DNA of 64,000 nt from Mycocentrospora acerina (taxonomy: Eukaryota; Ascomycota; Dothideomycetes; Pleosporales). A program made the position numbers and the translations under genes. The first letter of the stretch is position 1. Each line of letters starts with the position of its first letter. Positions 47,107-57,648 of this stretch are shown one piece after another. The notes beneath the pieces are model-generated. The model was not told the DNA's origin, ran no database searches, and saw only the letters and a program-made list of their open reading frames with translations. The DNA lies in contig JAKUHH010000284.1 in NCBI GenBank assembly GCA_022701365.1, positions 372,001-436,000 on the forward strand, given 5' to 3'.

Positions 47107-48777
47107 CTGACAATAGAACAAAGCTCAAAGTTTAGCTTGGACGAAGCATGTGTGGCGGTCAGCTGAGATGAAAGGCACCGAGTCGCGACGCGCCAACGTG
47201 ATGCGAGGCTGGGAATCCTCAAGCGTAGCATCACCGCCATCCGCTAGACAATCTTACTGTGTTCCAAGTGCTGATGAAAATCACGCTTACCCGTGTACTA
47301 GCCAATGAACTCCCTTGTTCATTCAAATTTTAGACTTGGTAGCTGGTTCTTCACCCAGATGGAGAAAGCAACGTGATTGATTGCAGCCTCATCATCAGCA
47401 GGCAGCTTACCATGTCCGTGCACTCAACGCCCCGAGAACGCAAAGCCAGATTATCTTACCGCGTACCGAGGTTCACCACGTACAGAGGTGAGAACATCTG
47501 CATTCCAAACAAACCTGAATCCTCTTTATTTTTAAACAAAGCTGTGAAAGTCTTAAGCAAGTCCTTTAAACTTGGATTTTCTACTGAGGGGGTTCTATTA
47601 ATTTCTCGATTTTCCCTAAAGTAACCTAAGCTGCACTAAAAATAATACTTTACTATGTGTACGACCTGTCACACAGTAACTTGTTGTATGCTAAGACAGA
47701 TGACATTTTTTCAACGAATAGTAAATGATTCGCTAAGGGGTGATCGGAGATCCGAACCACACTTGAGGTGCTTCCCCGCTTCTAAGCCCAAAGCTTGACA
47801 CCGTGTGGCGTATTGAAGCTTATGTTAAGCTTATTATTTTGCTCCTTTTTGAAGTTGCTTGGGGAAAAGAATGTATAAGGTCGATTTTGCCGTTCAGCTT
47901 TAATGACCACCCAAGCTTTACTGTGTAGCGCAGTCTCCATCTTCTAGCAAACGCACTAATCGCTACAACCCTGTTATTAGAGCGGCTCGGCCACTCTCTC
48001 TGTTGGCGTTAGTGATATTAAGCGTCTACAATCGTCACCTTTTTTCCTTGAGGAGCCACATATGCATATGCGACAGTGTGAAATTCGATCTGAAGTTTAG
48101 CTAAGTTGCTGCTCCCTATCCTATTCTCCTCTCTAAAACCCGTACGGTAAGTATAGTTTACAACTTCTTCAGCTTCTACAGTTATGATTCTTCGACTGCT
48201 TGACGTGTGCACATCTCTCTTATGTATATTTCAACGATTTGAATAGCGTGAGCTCGCTAATAGTCCCCTCCATTTGGAATAATTTCAAAATGAGGATGAC
48301 AGTGATTTCATATGCCTGTTGATGATACATTTTCAGCGCTCTATGAGAGTCAAGATCCTTCCCAGGCTACGCAAGACCCGCCAGCACGCAGCACCACCAC
48401 GACTGACGATGGTCCAACGACCTCACCCTTTCCTGAGTACACATGCATTCACCGCTCCTCTCTGCCACAAGAACTGAAGTAATCGGTTATCACTCTGGAA
48501 TGTGGCGCCAGGACAAGTCTGGTGCGGCCCATTTCCCTTATGAGCTACCCCACGCGAACGAAAATGCCTCAACTTCATATGACGGCACGTGAAGCGACAA
48601 GTTGACCAATAAGCTAATAAACAAGTAACCAACTAAAAAGATGCGATTGCATGTCTGCCCTTGTTACTTAACGGATTCTTGTCAATCTGCAGTGCGTTCG
48701 AGATAGAAGTCTTGGATATAATATAAGCATTGCCCAATTACGCACATTTGGTATAAGCCAAGATCACTTCGACTGTC
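47107..48777. promoter_or_regulatory. Divergent spacer, CorA-type gene / HAK transporter
   Basis: 1.67 kb without a supported gene. Next to the CorA-type gene, GTAAGA (donor at 47257) and an acceptor CAG directly before ATG 47106 suggest a 151-bp 5'-leader intron. Next to the HAK gene, GGATATAATATAAG (48714-48728), about 55 bp before the start codon, is a plausible TATA element. Confidence 0.4.
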
Positions 48778-51432
48778 ATGCAGACGAGTATTCAATTCTC
48801 CGAGTCTGCTCTACAGCCGACCAAATCAAATTCATCTCAGAGCATTGGTGGAGTTGTGCCGCTCCGTATTCGTTCGCGTTCACATGGAAGGAAGAATTCC
48901 ATCGATGTAAACAAGAGCGATGTGCTCGGAGATACTGAGGACGAAAATGCTGGACTCCGAGATGAGCGTGACTACAAGACCAAGCAGGTGTGTTTAATAA
49001 GTGTGTACATATGATGGTTGACTAAAGTATCGCAGACTTTCAACATCAGTCAGATGTTCATGCTTGCATACCAGTCTATTGGAGTTATCTATGGTGACAT
49101 CGGTACCTCGCCTCTCTACGTTTTCTCATCGACGTTTACGGAACCGCCGAAGCGCGAAGACTTACTCGGAGCACTGTCCTTGATTATCTGGTCTCTCACA
49201 ATAATGGTTACTATTAAGTACATCTTGATCATCTTACGTGCCGATAATAATGGCGAGGGTGGAACCTTCAGCACATATTCTCTCCTATCTCGATATGTAA
49301 GTTTCGCTCCACAATATTACCCTCCACGATCAAAGCTTATGCAAACGTGGTAGGCAAACATCTCCACTAGAGATCCCCGCGAGGCGACTCTGATTCGTAT
49401 GTGTAAAATGGACATCTTAAGTATTGCTGTAGATTCTAATGTGCTTCTAGGTATGGAGCGACATCTCACTGGAAGCCTCAGCCGCCCAACCAAAAATATC
49501 CGCTCAACGATTGAAAAATCAAAAGTCTTTCGCGGCCTACTGAAGATGATTGGTGTCCTAGCCGTCTCGATGGTCATGGCGGATGGGGTTCTAACGCCAG
49601 CACAATCTGTTCTCGGTGCCGTCCAGGGCTTAAGTGTCGTCAAAGAAGACATCACTAGGCCTACAGTGGTCGGCGTCACTTGCGCTATCCTAGTATTACT
49701 ATTTCTAGTTCAGCCTTTTGGTATTTCCAGGATCGCGGCAGTGTTTTCTCCGGTTATCATAATCTGGCTGGCACTCAACGCTGGGTTTGGTATCTACAAT
49801 CTTGCAAAGTGCGTAATTACATCAGACGCCCGTTTCCGCATCTTGTCTAACATGCCCAGATATGATTACGCAATGTTAAAAGCATTTAATCCATACTATG
49901 CATTCATTTACCTAATACACAATGGGCATCGCGGATGGCGGAGTCTCGGAGGCATACTTCTCTGCTTTACAGGAGTCGAGGCTCTCTTCGCAGACATTGG
50001 TGCCTTTAGTCGCCAGGCCATTCAAGTTAGCTGGCTTGGATATGCTTATCCATGCCTTCTTCTAGCTTACACTGGCCAAGGGGCGTATATTAGTGAGCAT
50101 CCAGACGCATATTCTAATCCCTTTTATAATTGCGTTCCATCTGGATGGCTAATTCCATCTCTCATAATCGCCATCGGTGCGGCGGTTGTGGCTTCACAAG
50201 CTATGATAACTGCCACATTCCAAGTATGTTTTCCATATTTCTGTTGTGGCAATACTAACCTATACCAGCTCCTTGCTCAGATAATGAAATTGTCGTACTT
50301 TCCTCAGATTCGTGTTGTACATACGTCGAAAACGCATCACGGCCAGCTATACGTTCCAGCAGTTAACTGGCTACTTATGATTGGAACAGTCATTATTGCC
50401 GCTGTTTACAGGAACACCACATCTCTGGGAAATGCGTACGGTGTATGTGTTATGTTTGTAACCTTCTTTGACACCTGCATGGTCACTTTGGTTGCCATCT
50501 TAGTCTGGCGCGTCAAAATTTACTACGTCGTCCTGCCGTGGTTAGTCATTGCGAGTATAGATAGCACATTCCTGTCATCAGCGCTCACCAAGGTCCCCGA
50601 TGGCGCTTGGTTCACGATCCTTCTTGCGTGTTTGCTTGCTTGTATATTTATGCTATGGCGTTTTGGAAAAGAGCAGCAATGGTTTGCAGAAGCAGAGGAC
50701 CGCTTCCCAACTACACACTTCGTTAAGACCAACGACAGTGGAAGACTAGAGCTTGCAGAAAAGTTCGGTGGTAAGCAAGTTAGTTTGATTGAGGGTTTTG
50801 GAGTCTTCTTTGACAAAGCCGGCGAGACTACACCTATTGTTTTTAGTCAGTTTATCCGGAGGTTTGCCGCTGCGCCTGAAGTTATTGTGTTCTTCCATCT
50901 TCGGCCACTCGAGGTTCCTTCAGTCGCAATAGAGAACCGCTACCACGTTACACGTCTCGCTATACCGAATTGCTACCGTCTAGTTCTCCGTCATGGCTAT
51001 ACCGACGAAGTCATCACGCCGGATCTAGCTGCTCTCATCCACAGTAAGGTTCACAGCCATATTATTTCCCGGGCGTTAGACCGTGAAGGCGAGAAGTTAA
51101 GTGCAACTGCGGCTGAACCTGGCACCCAGGAGTACCTGAACAACGCTACCAAGACGTCGACCAAGACAGTTGCTGTGGAGCCATGGGCTCGCCAAGCACC
51201 TAGTATCGGAAGTACAACAGCCAGGCTCGAGGCGCTGGAGCGTGCTTTCAACCATGAGGTCCTTTACATCATCGGAAAGGAGCAGATGAAGCTCAAATCT
51301 GAAACAAATGTTTTGAGAATGGTACTTTTGAAAGCGTTCCTTTTCCTGCGCGACAACACCCGAACTAAGATTGCGAGCTTGAGTGTTCCGATGGATAAAG
51401 TTACGGAGATTGGTTTTGTTAAGGAAGTATGA
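48778..51432 (+). CDS. HAK1: HAK/KUP-family high-affinity K+ transporter
   Basis: Five exons, 48778-48987, 49036-49296, 49354-49396, 49451-50223 and 50269-51432, give 816 residues, the usual family length. HAK transporters bring K+ into the cell by H+ symport at the plasma membrane, especially when K+ is scarce. The N-terminus is cytosolic and polar. The membrane region opens with QSIGVIYGDIGTSPLYVF, the family signature, followed by IKYILIILRADNNGEGGTFS, MVMADGVLTPAQSVLGAVQGL, CFTGVEALFADIGAFS and YTGQGAYI. About twelve membrane helices are expected. The C-terminal soluble part begins near WRFGKEQQWF and ends with a short helix. Exon 3 is 43 nt. The last intron (45 bp) is in frame and open. 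Fungal HAK genes are patchily distributed, so lineage-specific retention is possible. Confidence 0.92.
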
Positions 51433-52465
51433 GGAATACAATACTTTGGTTATGGGCTCTCAGAACTGTAGGGCTCAAGTGATACACTTATTCTGTCTGG
51501 CGTCATTATGATCTAGTTAGATATTCACAACTACCTGAAGTCAGGAATAATGAATAAATTACCTAATAAGGGATGGGTTAGGCTTCACTTGATGTCAGCT
51601 GAAGTGCTCTGCTGTACAAAAATTTGTTAAAAGAGACCCGTGGAAGATTTGCACATACATCAAGGAAGTTTTGGTTGTTTCACTTACTGAAATTACTCAG
51701 ATACAAGCAAGAAAGATCCTTTATTCGTCGGCTTTAAGTATAGCCTTGAACAGGCCCCAGATCTAAGGATTTACAATGCTATTCGGCTAGAGCTGTAAGA
51801 TCTACGTGTTCTACATATGATGACAAAGCCCTGCTACCTCTATACTATACGTGACCATTTTTCATTCTTAGCACTGATATTATACGATCACCCCCTTTTT
51901 GTTTAAAGGCTAGTTTAGTAATTCCATTTCATCTCTTTTCAAAAAAATTTAACTCTAATCAGGATATTGCCGAATTGGCATCTAGAGTTTTCTAAGCTGC
52001 GCTTCTCTAGTAACGCACCAGGATGAGTGCCTGGAGAAACTACGAATCCGAACGGAGGAATTCACAGCACAGGAAAAGAAATTAACCGTTCGAAATTTAC
52101 TGAAGTTCGATTAATGTAGATTTGTGGTGGCTCTAGTAGCTGTGCATAAAAAAGTTAGCAAGCTGTTAGCAGCGTATGGTGGAGAATGTGTTCGAATTAA
52201 TTAACAGCGTGATTTTTCTGACGGCACAGATAGTTCTCCGACCCTTTTTTATCTAGATGATTACGTGAATGATGTCATATGGCATCGTTGCCTAACGTCA
52301 AATAACGTTGGTTTGAACACATCTAGCTTTCAGCAGTCATTAGCACAATCAAAGTCCCTAATCCTCGATATTTTTGGGATTACATAAGACCAATTGTTAC
52401 ACCGCCAACCCTCCCTGTTTCAAGCCGTCCACAACCGGATCATCAAATTTGGTGTCAGCGTCAAT
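51433..52465. other. AT-richer spacer, no supported gene
   Basis: Between the HAK and GH72 genes. AT-rich in many stretches. No coding frame supported. A tRNA-like string near 51965-52060 was examined and rejected. Confidence 0.45.
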
Positions 52466-53921
52466 ATGAGCATCCAGACATGTTCTGTTCCTATTAGCAT
52501 TCATGGGCGTTACCTCTGGAGAGGGAATAGTCGGGTAACTATCGCATTAATCATATACCAGATTGCCAGTGATTTAACCAGAGCAAAGTTTTTCGTTCGC
52601 GGAGTTGTGTACCAACCCATCGACATGAGTGATCCCATCTCGGACGACCATCTCCCACAACTTAAGCATGACATCTTTTTATTTGATGAACTTGGACTGA
52701 ATACTCTATTTGTCTGTTAGTGTGGTACCCCAAAAACTATCGTGACAGTTTCAGCTGACAGTAAAAGATAGTATTGATAACACGAAGACGCATGTACACG
52801 CAATGAGGTTGCTTGAAGAGGCAGGAATATACGTTTTCATAGTAAGTCCAGTAGCATATTTACCACCGAGTGATCCTACCAAACTTATTTGCCCGAATAG
52901 ACGATATCAACACCTTCCTGTTGCATTAATCGCCTATCCCCCTACGAATCATACAACTCTGCCAACATGTCCTCGTTTTTCAGAACAGTGGATATCATGG
53001 CTAGCTATCCGAATACATTAGGTCTTATCGCCGCCAATAGTTTGGTCAACAACGATGCTACCATGTCGGTGACTCCGGTCATCAAAGCGGTGGTAAGAGA
53101 TCTCAAAACGTATATGAAGTTGAAGAATGAGGCTAGCGGTCAAAGAGTACTTTCAATAGGTTACAACGCAGCGACTACCAAGGTTCGAGACAAGACGATC
53201 TTGGAATATCTATCCTCTAGTGATGAATTGGGTTCGATCGACTTCTGGACGGTAATTGATCTTAGTGAATACTTGAACATGGTAAAGTCTGACCCATATA
53301 AAGTGTAGCAACTACTCTTGGGTTGGCGAATCGACCATGGCCCAGTCTGGCTATGATGAATTGGTGAGATCTATTCAAAACCGCACATCTAGTTTGTCTA
53401 ATTAATTGACATAGGTTGACCAGTTGAGGCATGTTGCCATACCCGTATTCTTCTCAGAATATGGTGCCAGAATGCATCGGCCTCGAATATTCCAGGAAAC
53501 CATAGCTCTGTACTCACCAAGAATGAGCGAAGTCTTCTCAGGTGGATGCGTGTATGCGCTGTGGCAAGGGTCGAATGGGTATGGCCTGGTGGAGTTGCTT
53601 GAAAATATAGAAAACACGAAACCTGCGGCATACCGACGAGCCCACGCCCGGGCAGCCGATCAAGACAAGGTGGCTGAGAAACGTCAAACGGAACGTGGAA
53701 TCTTGCTTGTCTTTCACGACTTCGTAAACTACAAGGCAAGATTAGCAGTTGTAAGAGATGGAAACGTGGACTGTGATTATGGCCTTGTGAGGAGGGATGT
53801 GGCTGAAAGAGCGAATGTTGATACATCGCAGATAAGCTGGCCCTGGGAGCCTGGTTTCCACGAGCCAGAAAGCTGTGTGGATTGGAGACAGATTGAAGAG
53901 GTTGCGAAAAGTGGAGTTTGA
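52466..53921 (+). CDS. GH72 glucanosyltransferase homologue lacking the acid/base Glu
   Basis: Six exons, 52466-52534, 52589-52715, 52768-52841, 52901-53251, 53304-53363 and 53415-53921, give 395 residues with all junctions in phase. The family cuts and rejoins cell-wall beta-1,3-glucan. Strings that match it are ISIHGRYLWRG, FFVRGVVYQP, ELGLNTLFV, SIDNTKTH, LLEEAGIYVFI, FFRTVDIMASYPNTLGLIAAN, VIKAVVRDLKTYMKL, IDFWTCSNYSW, IPVFFSEYG and VFSGGCVYALWQG. The nucleophile Glu242 in FSEYG is kept. The acid/base Glu that should follow Asn136 (normally AANE) is Ser137 (AANSLVNN; AGT at 53039-53041). No signal peptide, CBM43 domain or GPI signal is visible; the C-terminal DFVNYKARLA...WPWEP...CVDW part matches a GEL subgroup. 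It may be a non-catalytic relic or a repurposed binding protein. Intron 1 (54 bp) is in frame. Confidence 0.82.
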
Positions 53922-54227
53922 TATGTTTTTTCATGTATGATGTATTGTCTGGGCGCTCTGAGAAGCAGCTTTTTCGAATGTCTAGCCTTGGTCGATTACT
54001 TGTAATGGAGTTTGCCGATGTGCTGAATAGGCCAGACCCTGTATAATTGATGGCGAGAATTATCGCCTCTTTGTTTAGTATGCACATCCAAGTTTTAGAT
54101 GATGTTTTGAGCCCGTCTTGTGCCAGTCGATCTTGTCAGAAAGTACTCATCCAACAGACGTGACTTTTTGACCAGATCAGGGGACTACCCACACGGCAAG
54201 AACACCGCACTATTAATTTTAATAACT
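53922..54227. other. Convergent 3' spacer
   Basis: 3' ends of the GH72 homologue and the DUF7719 gene. Nothing else seen. Confidence 0.45.
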
Positions 54228-54893
54228 CTAGAACATCTGAAATCCATTCCACCAAACGAAGCCAACCACAATTGCCGCACTAACAGCTGCATACACCAAC
54301 TCCATTTCCACAACACTCCAAATCCACAGTACTCCCACCGGTGGCGCCGCCTTCATAACGTAGAAATACCCATGTTCGTTCCCTGAGAATACCAAATAAC
54401 ATCCTGCCGCCACACCCCCTACAAAAAACCCTATATTCCGCAGTACTGGAAATTTGTATGAAAAGTCCACGTGCAGCAGATACACCAACAGCCCAAACAC
54501 CGGCCACGCGGTCCCCGCACGACTGAACATCTCGCTCCATACCAATGCCTCGCGGTACTGCTGGTAGACGAGTACATCGAAGGTGAGGTGCAGGGCGGCC
54601 ATGGATATGGAATAGAAGATTGCGTCGCCGAGGGGGCCGATGGGCTCGAGATCCGCGGAGTTGGAGGTTGCTGCTGCGGCAGCGGTGACGGTAGGTGGGC
54701 GGATCCTGCCATTCTTCGCGTCGAGTTCGCGTTGGCGCTCTTCAGCTAGCTCGAAGAGGGTTTTGCCTTTGGGGCCGGAGCGATCGGGATGCTTGAGCAG
54801 CATGTTGATGGTGTCTTCGGAGACTTGGGTCGTGGGTTGTACGGCGGGCTTGGAGGCCTGGGCGCGCCGCTCTTTGCGGTTACCGACGGGCAT
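54228..54893 (-). CDS. DUF7719-type membrane protein
   Basis: Single exon, 221 residues, ATG at 54893. The N-terminal ~85 residues are hydrophilic (KERRAQASK, then TINMLLKHPDRSGPKGKTLFELAEERQREL) with an Ala-rich linker. The rest is a four-helix membrane domain beginning GDAIFYSISMAALHLTFDVLVYQQYRE, continuing WPVFGLLVYLLHVDFSYKFPVLRN, a Gly-rich helix, and a last helix ending FVWWNGFQMF. This architecture is conserved across filamentous ascomycetes (DUF7719) without an assigned function; organelle-membrane residence is a guess. It is divergent from the GPI12 gene with 212 bp between starts. Confidence 0.83.
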   Translation of the reverse strand: MPVGNRKERRAQASKPAVQPTTQVSEDTINMLLKHPDRSGPKGKTLFELAEERQRELDAKNGRIRPPTVTAAAAATSNSADLEPIGPLGDAIFYSISMAALHLTFDVLVYQQYREALVWSEMFSRAGTAWPVFGLLVYLLHVDFSYKFPVLRNIGFFVGGVAAGCYLVFSGNEHGYFYVMKAAPPVGVLWIWSVVEMELVYAAVSAAIVVGFVWWNGFQMF

Positions 54894-55105
54894 CGTGGGC
54901 GGTGTTGTTCGGAGAGAGCTGCCGTGGACGAAGACGTGTATTTAGGAAATGTTGTGCGGCTCTGCGGAGTTTGGGAGTGGACCCTGAGATGACGCAGGGG
55001 CCAGACGTGTTTCCCCAGCTCCATGCCGACCGCCATCCTTGACGTGACCATAGGGCTACAGTGAATTTGGAAATTGCTACATCTCCATATTTTGAGACTG
55101 TTGCA
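54894..55105. promoter_or_regulatory. Compact divergent promoter DUF7719 gene / GPI12
   Basis: Only 212 bp separate the two start codons, so both genes share this region. No clear binding motif was recognised. Confidence 0.5.
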
Positions 55106-56048
55106 ATGAATTGGATTGTTTGGGCCTCTGCGTCCCTTATTTTTCTTGCGTTCTGGCTCTACACGAGTACTCTGAGCGCGTCCTTCCCCACACTGCAGAA
55201 CAAGCGCATCCTACTGCTCATAGCTCATCCAGATGACGAGGCCATGTTCTTTGCGCCAGCTTTACTGGCTTTGACACGTCCAGAGCGTGGAAATCACGTT
55301 AAAATCTTGTGTTTGAGCAGTGGTATGATACACATGTCGTCACATGGTCTACCACAACTGACACAAGTATTCCAGGCGATGCAGACGGTCTGGGCGAAAT
55401 CCGCAAGAAAGAGTTGGTAAAGAGCGGTCTACAGCTTGGTATCCGGAGTAAAGACGATATACTCGTCATTGAAGACAAGTACCAATTTCCCCCACGACCC
55501 ATTCCAACCCCTCCGCTAATATATTTAGAAACTTCCCCGACTCAATGACTGTAACCTGGCATCCTCGTCTAATCTCCAACCTGCTAACCACTGCCTTTGC
55601 CCCCAAAATGGCTTCTGTACCCTCTTCCGAGGCCCCCCTTGCAACAATCGACGCCATACTAACATTCGACGCTGACGGCATCTCGTCGCACCCAAACCAC
55701 AAATCTCTCTACCACGGTGCACACTCGTTTCTGAAAGCACTCATGCACCGGCACAGCGGATGGGAGTGCCCTGTGAGACTCTACACACTAACCACGACGT
55801 CGATATTGCGTAAATACATACATTTGTTCGACGCACCTGCGACCATCGTAGGCGCCATCTGGAACAAGAAGGAGTTGGGCGATTTCCCAACGCCACTACT
55901 ATCTGTGAGCTCGCCGTTGGGGTACAGGACTGCGCAGAAAGCCATGACAAGTGCACACGAGAGCCAAATGAGGTGGTTTCGCTGGGGGTGGATCGGGATG
56001 GCGAGGTACATGGTGATTAACGACTTGAAGAAAGAAAAGGCGCCATGA
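55106..56048 (+). CDS. GPI12: PIG-L/Gpi12, GlcNAc-PI de-N-acetylase
   Basis: Exons 55106-55322, 55376-55478 and 55529-56048 give 279 residues (introns 53 and 50 bp). The enzyme removes acetate from GlcNAc-phosphatidylinositol on the cytosolic face of the ER, the second step of GPI-anchor synthesis. Residues 1-20 are one N-terminal membrane helix. The zinc motif HPDDE is at 41-45 within LLLIAHPDDEAMFF, followed by KILCLSSGDADGLGEIRKKEL. The second metal motif HPNH (161-164) lies in TFDADGISSHPNHKSLYHG. The region between exons 2 and 3 reads ILVIED-KNFPDSM, as in homologues. Both metal-binding motifs are intact. The GTG-initiated longer frame (from 55061) is rejected in favour of the ATG. Confidence 0.92.
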
Positions 56049-56439
56049 GATGGGCTTGTAGTTTGTGTGCAGAAGACAGCCCTTCAGTTGCTGGAAATTC
56101 ATCGTCTCACATCAGAACCATTTCCAGAGCCTCAGAGGGTGCGAAAAGGGGCGAGTCCCACCTGTGCTAGTCAAATCGTGCAAATGGATGGGTATATGCA
56201 TTCGATGCAGTGCTCATCAGGTCGTAAAAATAAAGTCGTGAAAATCGGAATATATAACAAATTTCAACTCAAGACATGGAACTTTTGTCCGTCTGAATGT
56301 GGAACCAAGAAATATTGCGTAGGATGGGAATTCTTCATGGAATGCCAATTTTTTTTTATCGATCCCATAATCTCAGTACAATAGAATACAACAACAACAA
56401 CACTCTCACACTACATTAACCAGCAGCCACTTAGTCCGC
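56049..56439. other. Convergent 3' spacer
   Basis: 3' ends of GPI12 and the coiled-coil gene. T/A-rich; no gene. Confidence 0.45.
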
Positions 56440-57648
56440 TCAGCTCATCAGTCCCTGCACCTGATCACTACTCAACTTTGCCTTAACACCGGATCTCTTC
56501 TTCTTCCTCGTCGTTGTCGTCGTTCCCCCAGCCGCACTCGCACCTGGCGCCGCGTTCGCTCCGGACGTCGCTCCCCTCCTCCTCCCCTCCACCGCAGCCT
56601 CATGTTCGATACTCCTCACCGCCCTCGAAATCGCGACACTATACCCTCCAATCCAATCCCCCCAGCTCTTTTTGTCCTGCACTACTCCCGCGCCCCCTCC
56701 CCGTTCATCGGTACCCGCCACCATCACTGACGACGACGATGACGACGACGACGTCCGAATATTCCGCAACGAAGCAGCACGTCGCTGCTCCAACACACGC
56801 CGCGCTACATTCTGCGCCGCGCTCACGCCGCTCTGGATCGTCTTGACGTCGTCGATGGACACGGTGGCAGGGAGCGGAATGCGGTAGCTACCCGAGAGCG
56901 TGACGCTTCGATTATTCTCCACGCGATGGGTTGGGACTTCTTCTACATCCCCATCGTCGTCGTCGTCTTCGTCATCATCGTCTAGCATTGTAGCTGTAGA
57001 AGACCTACGCGGCACCCTCGGTTTCTGCCGTCCCTTTGGTTCAAATAGTGCTAGATCCCTCCGCGCGCCGGCTAGTTCGCTTTCTACTCTTTGGAGCTCT
57101 TCATCTGCTACTTCCTCTTCCTCTTCCTCCTCTTCCTCTTCTTCTTGATGATGATGATCATCATCACCGTCTTTGTCTCTCCCTTTCCTTGTTGCCTCGT
57201 CGTCAAAGGCTTCTTTCTTCCCGCCTGTGGACTTGAGCGTGGGGACTGCCGCCGCACTTGAAGTCTTTCGTCCTTTGCCTCTCCGCCGTGGAGATCGTGA
57301 AGCGCCTGTTCGGCAGAGCTCTTCGACTTTTGCTTCGAGGCCGCGGACCCGAGATTTCAGCGCTTCGAGGTCATCTGCTGCGGCGGGAATGGTTGGGGTG
57401 GGTGTAGCTGTGGAGGGCACGGCTGGTGTGGAGGTAGAGGGGGTTTCTCTGGTGAGCTTCCGGGGCTTGCGGCGGGGTTTGTCGGCTGTTGGTTGTGTGG
57501 AAGAGGGAGTTGGTGGGTTTGCAGATGATTGCCGCTTCTCAACGGTCGTCTTTGGTTGTGTTGAATTGGCGGGTTTCTTTGGTTTGGAAAGTTTGGCCGG
57601 TGGATTTACAGTCGAGTTCGGACTTGAGGATTGCAGTTTTGGAGCCAT
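56440..57648 (-). CDS. Conserved fungal coiled-coil protein with acidic tracts
   Basis: Single exon, 402 residues from ATG 57648 (MAPKLQSSS). The frame continues upstream only to a GTG. The N-terminal ~90 residues are Ser/Thr/Pro/Lys-rich. A short coiled coil (LEALKSRVRGLEAKVEELCR) is followed by basic KGRK, then poly-His/Glu and poly-Asp tracts. The conserved C-terminal half has VTLSGSYRIPLPATVSIDDVKTIQSGVSAAQNVARRVLEQ and SWGDWIGGYSVAISRAVRSIEHEAAVE, which look like an amphipathic fold conserved in Dothideomycetes. A basic KKKRSG motif near the C-terminus could be a nuclear signal. I do not know a function. The Asp/Glu tracts derive from GAC/GAG-type triplet repeats. Confidence 0.72.
   Translation of the reverse strand: MAPKLQSSSPNSTVNPPAKLSKPKKPANSTQPKTTVEKRQSSANPPTPSSTQPTADKPRRKPRKLTRETPSTSTPAVPSTATPTPTIPAAADDLEALKSRVRGLEAKVEELCRTGASRSPRRRGKGRKTSSAAAVPTLKSTGGKKEAFDDEATRKGRDKDGDDDHHHQEEEEEEEEEEEVADEELQRVESELAGARRDLALFEPKGRQKPRVPRRSSTATMLDDDDEDDDDDGDVEEVPTHRVENNRSVTLSGSYRIPLPATVSIDDVKTIQSGVSAAQNVARRVLEQRRAASLRNIRTSSSSSSSSVMVAGTDERGGGAGVVQDKKSWGDWIGGYSVAISRAVRSIEHEAAVEGRRRGATSGANAAPGASAAGGTTTTTRKKKRSGVKAKLSSDQVQGLMS

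Noticed and set aside
47735..47820. tRNA-like string with a GGTTCGGATC element on the minus strand
   Set aside because: The T-stem and acceptor stem do not pair, box A is absent and the box B adenine is missing.
51955..52065. Possible tRNA-Leu/Ser-like sequence
   Set aside because: Some resemblance to box A and a GAATCC end, but no consistent acceptor or T-arm pairing.
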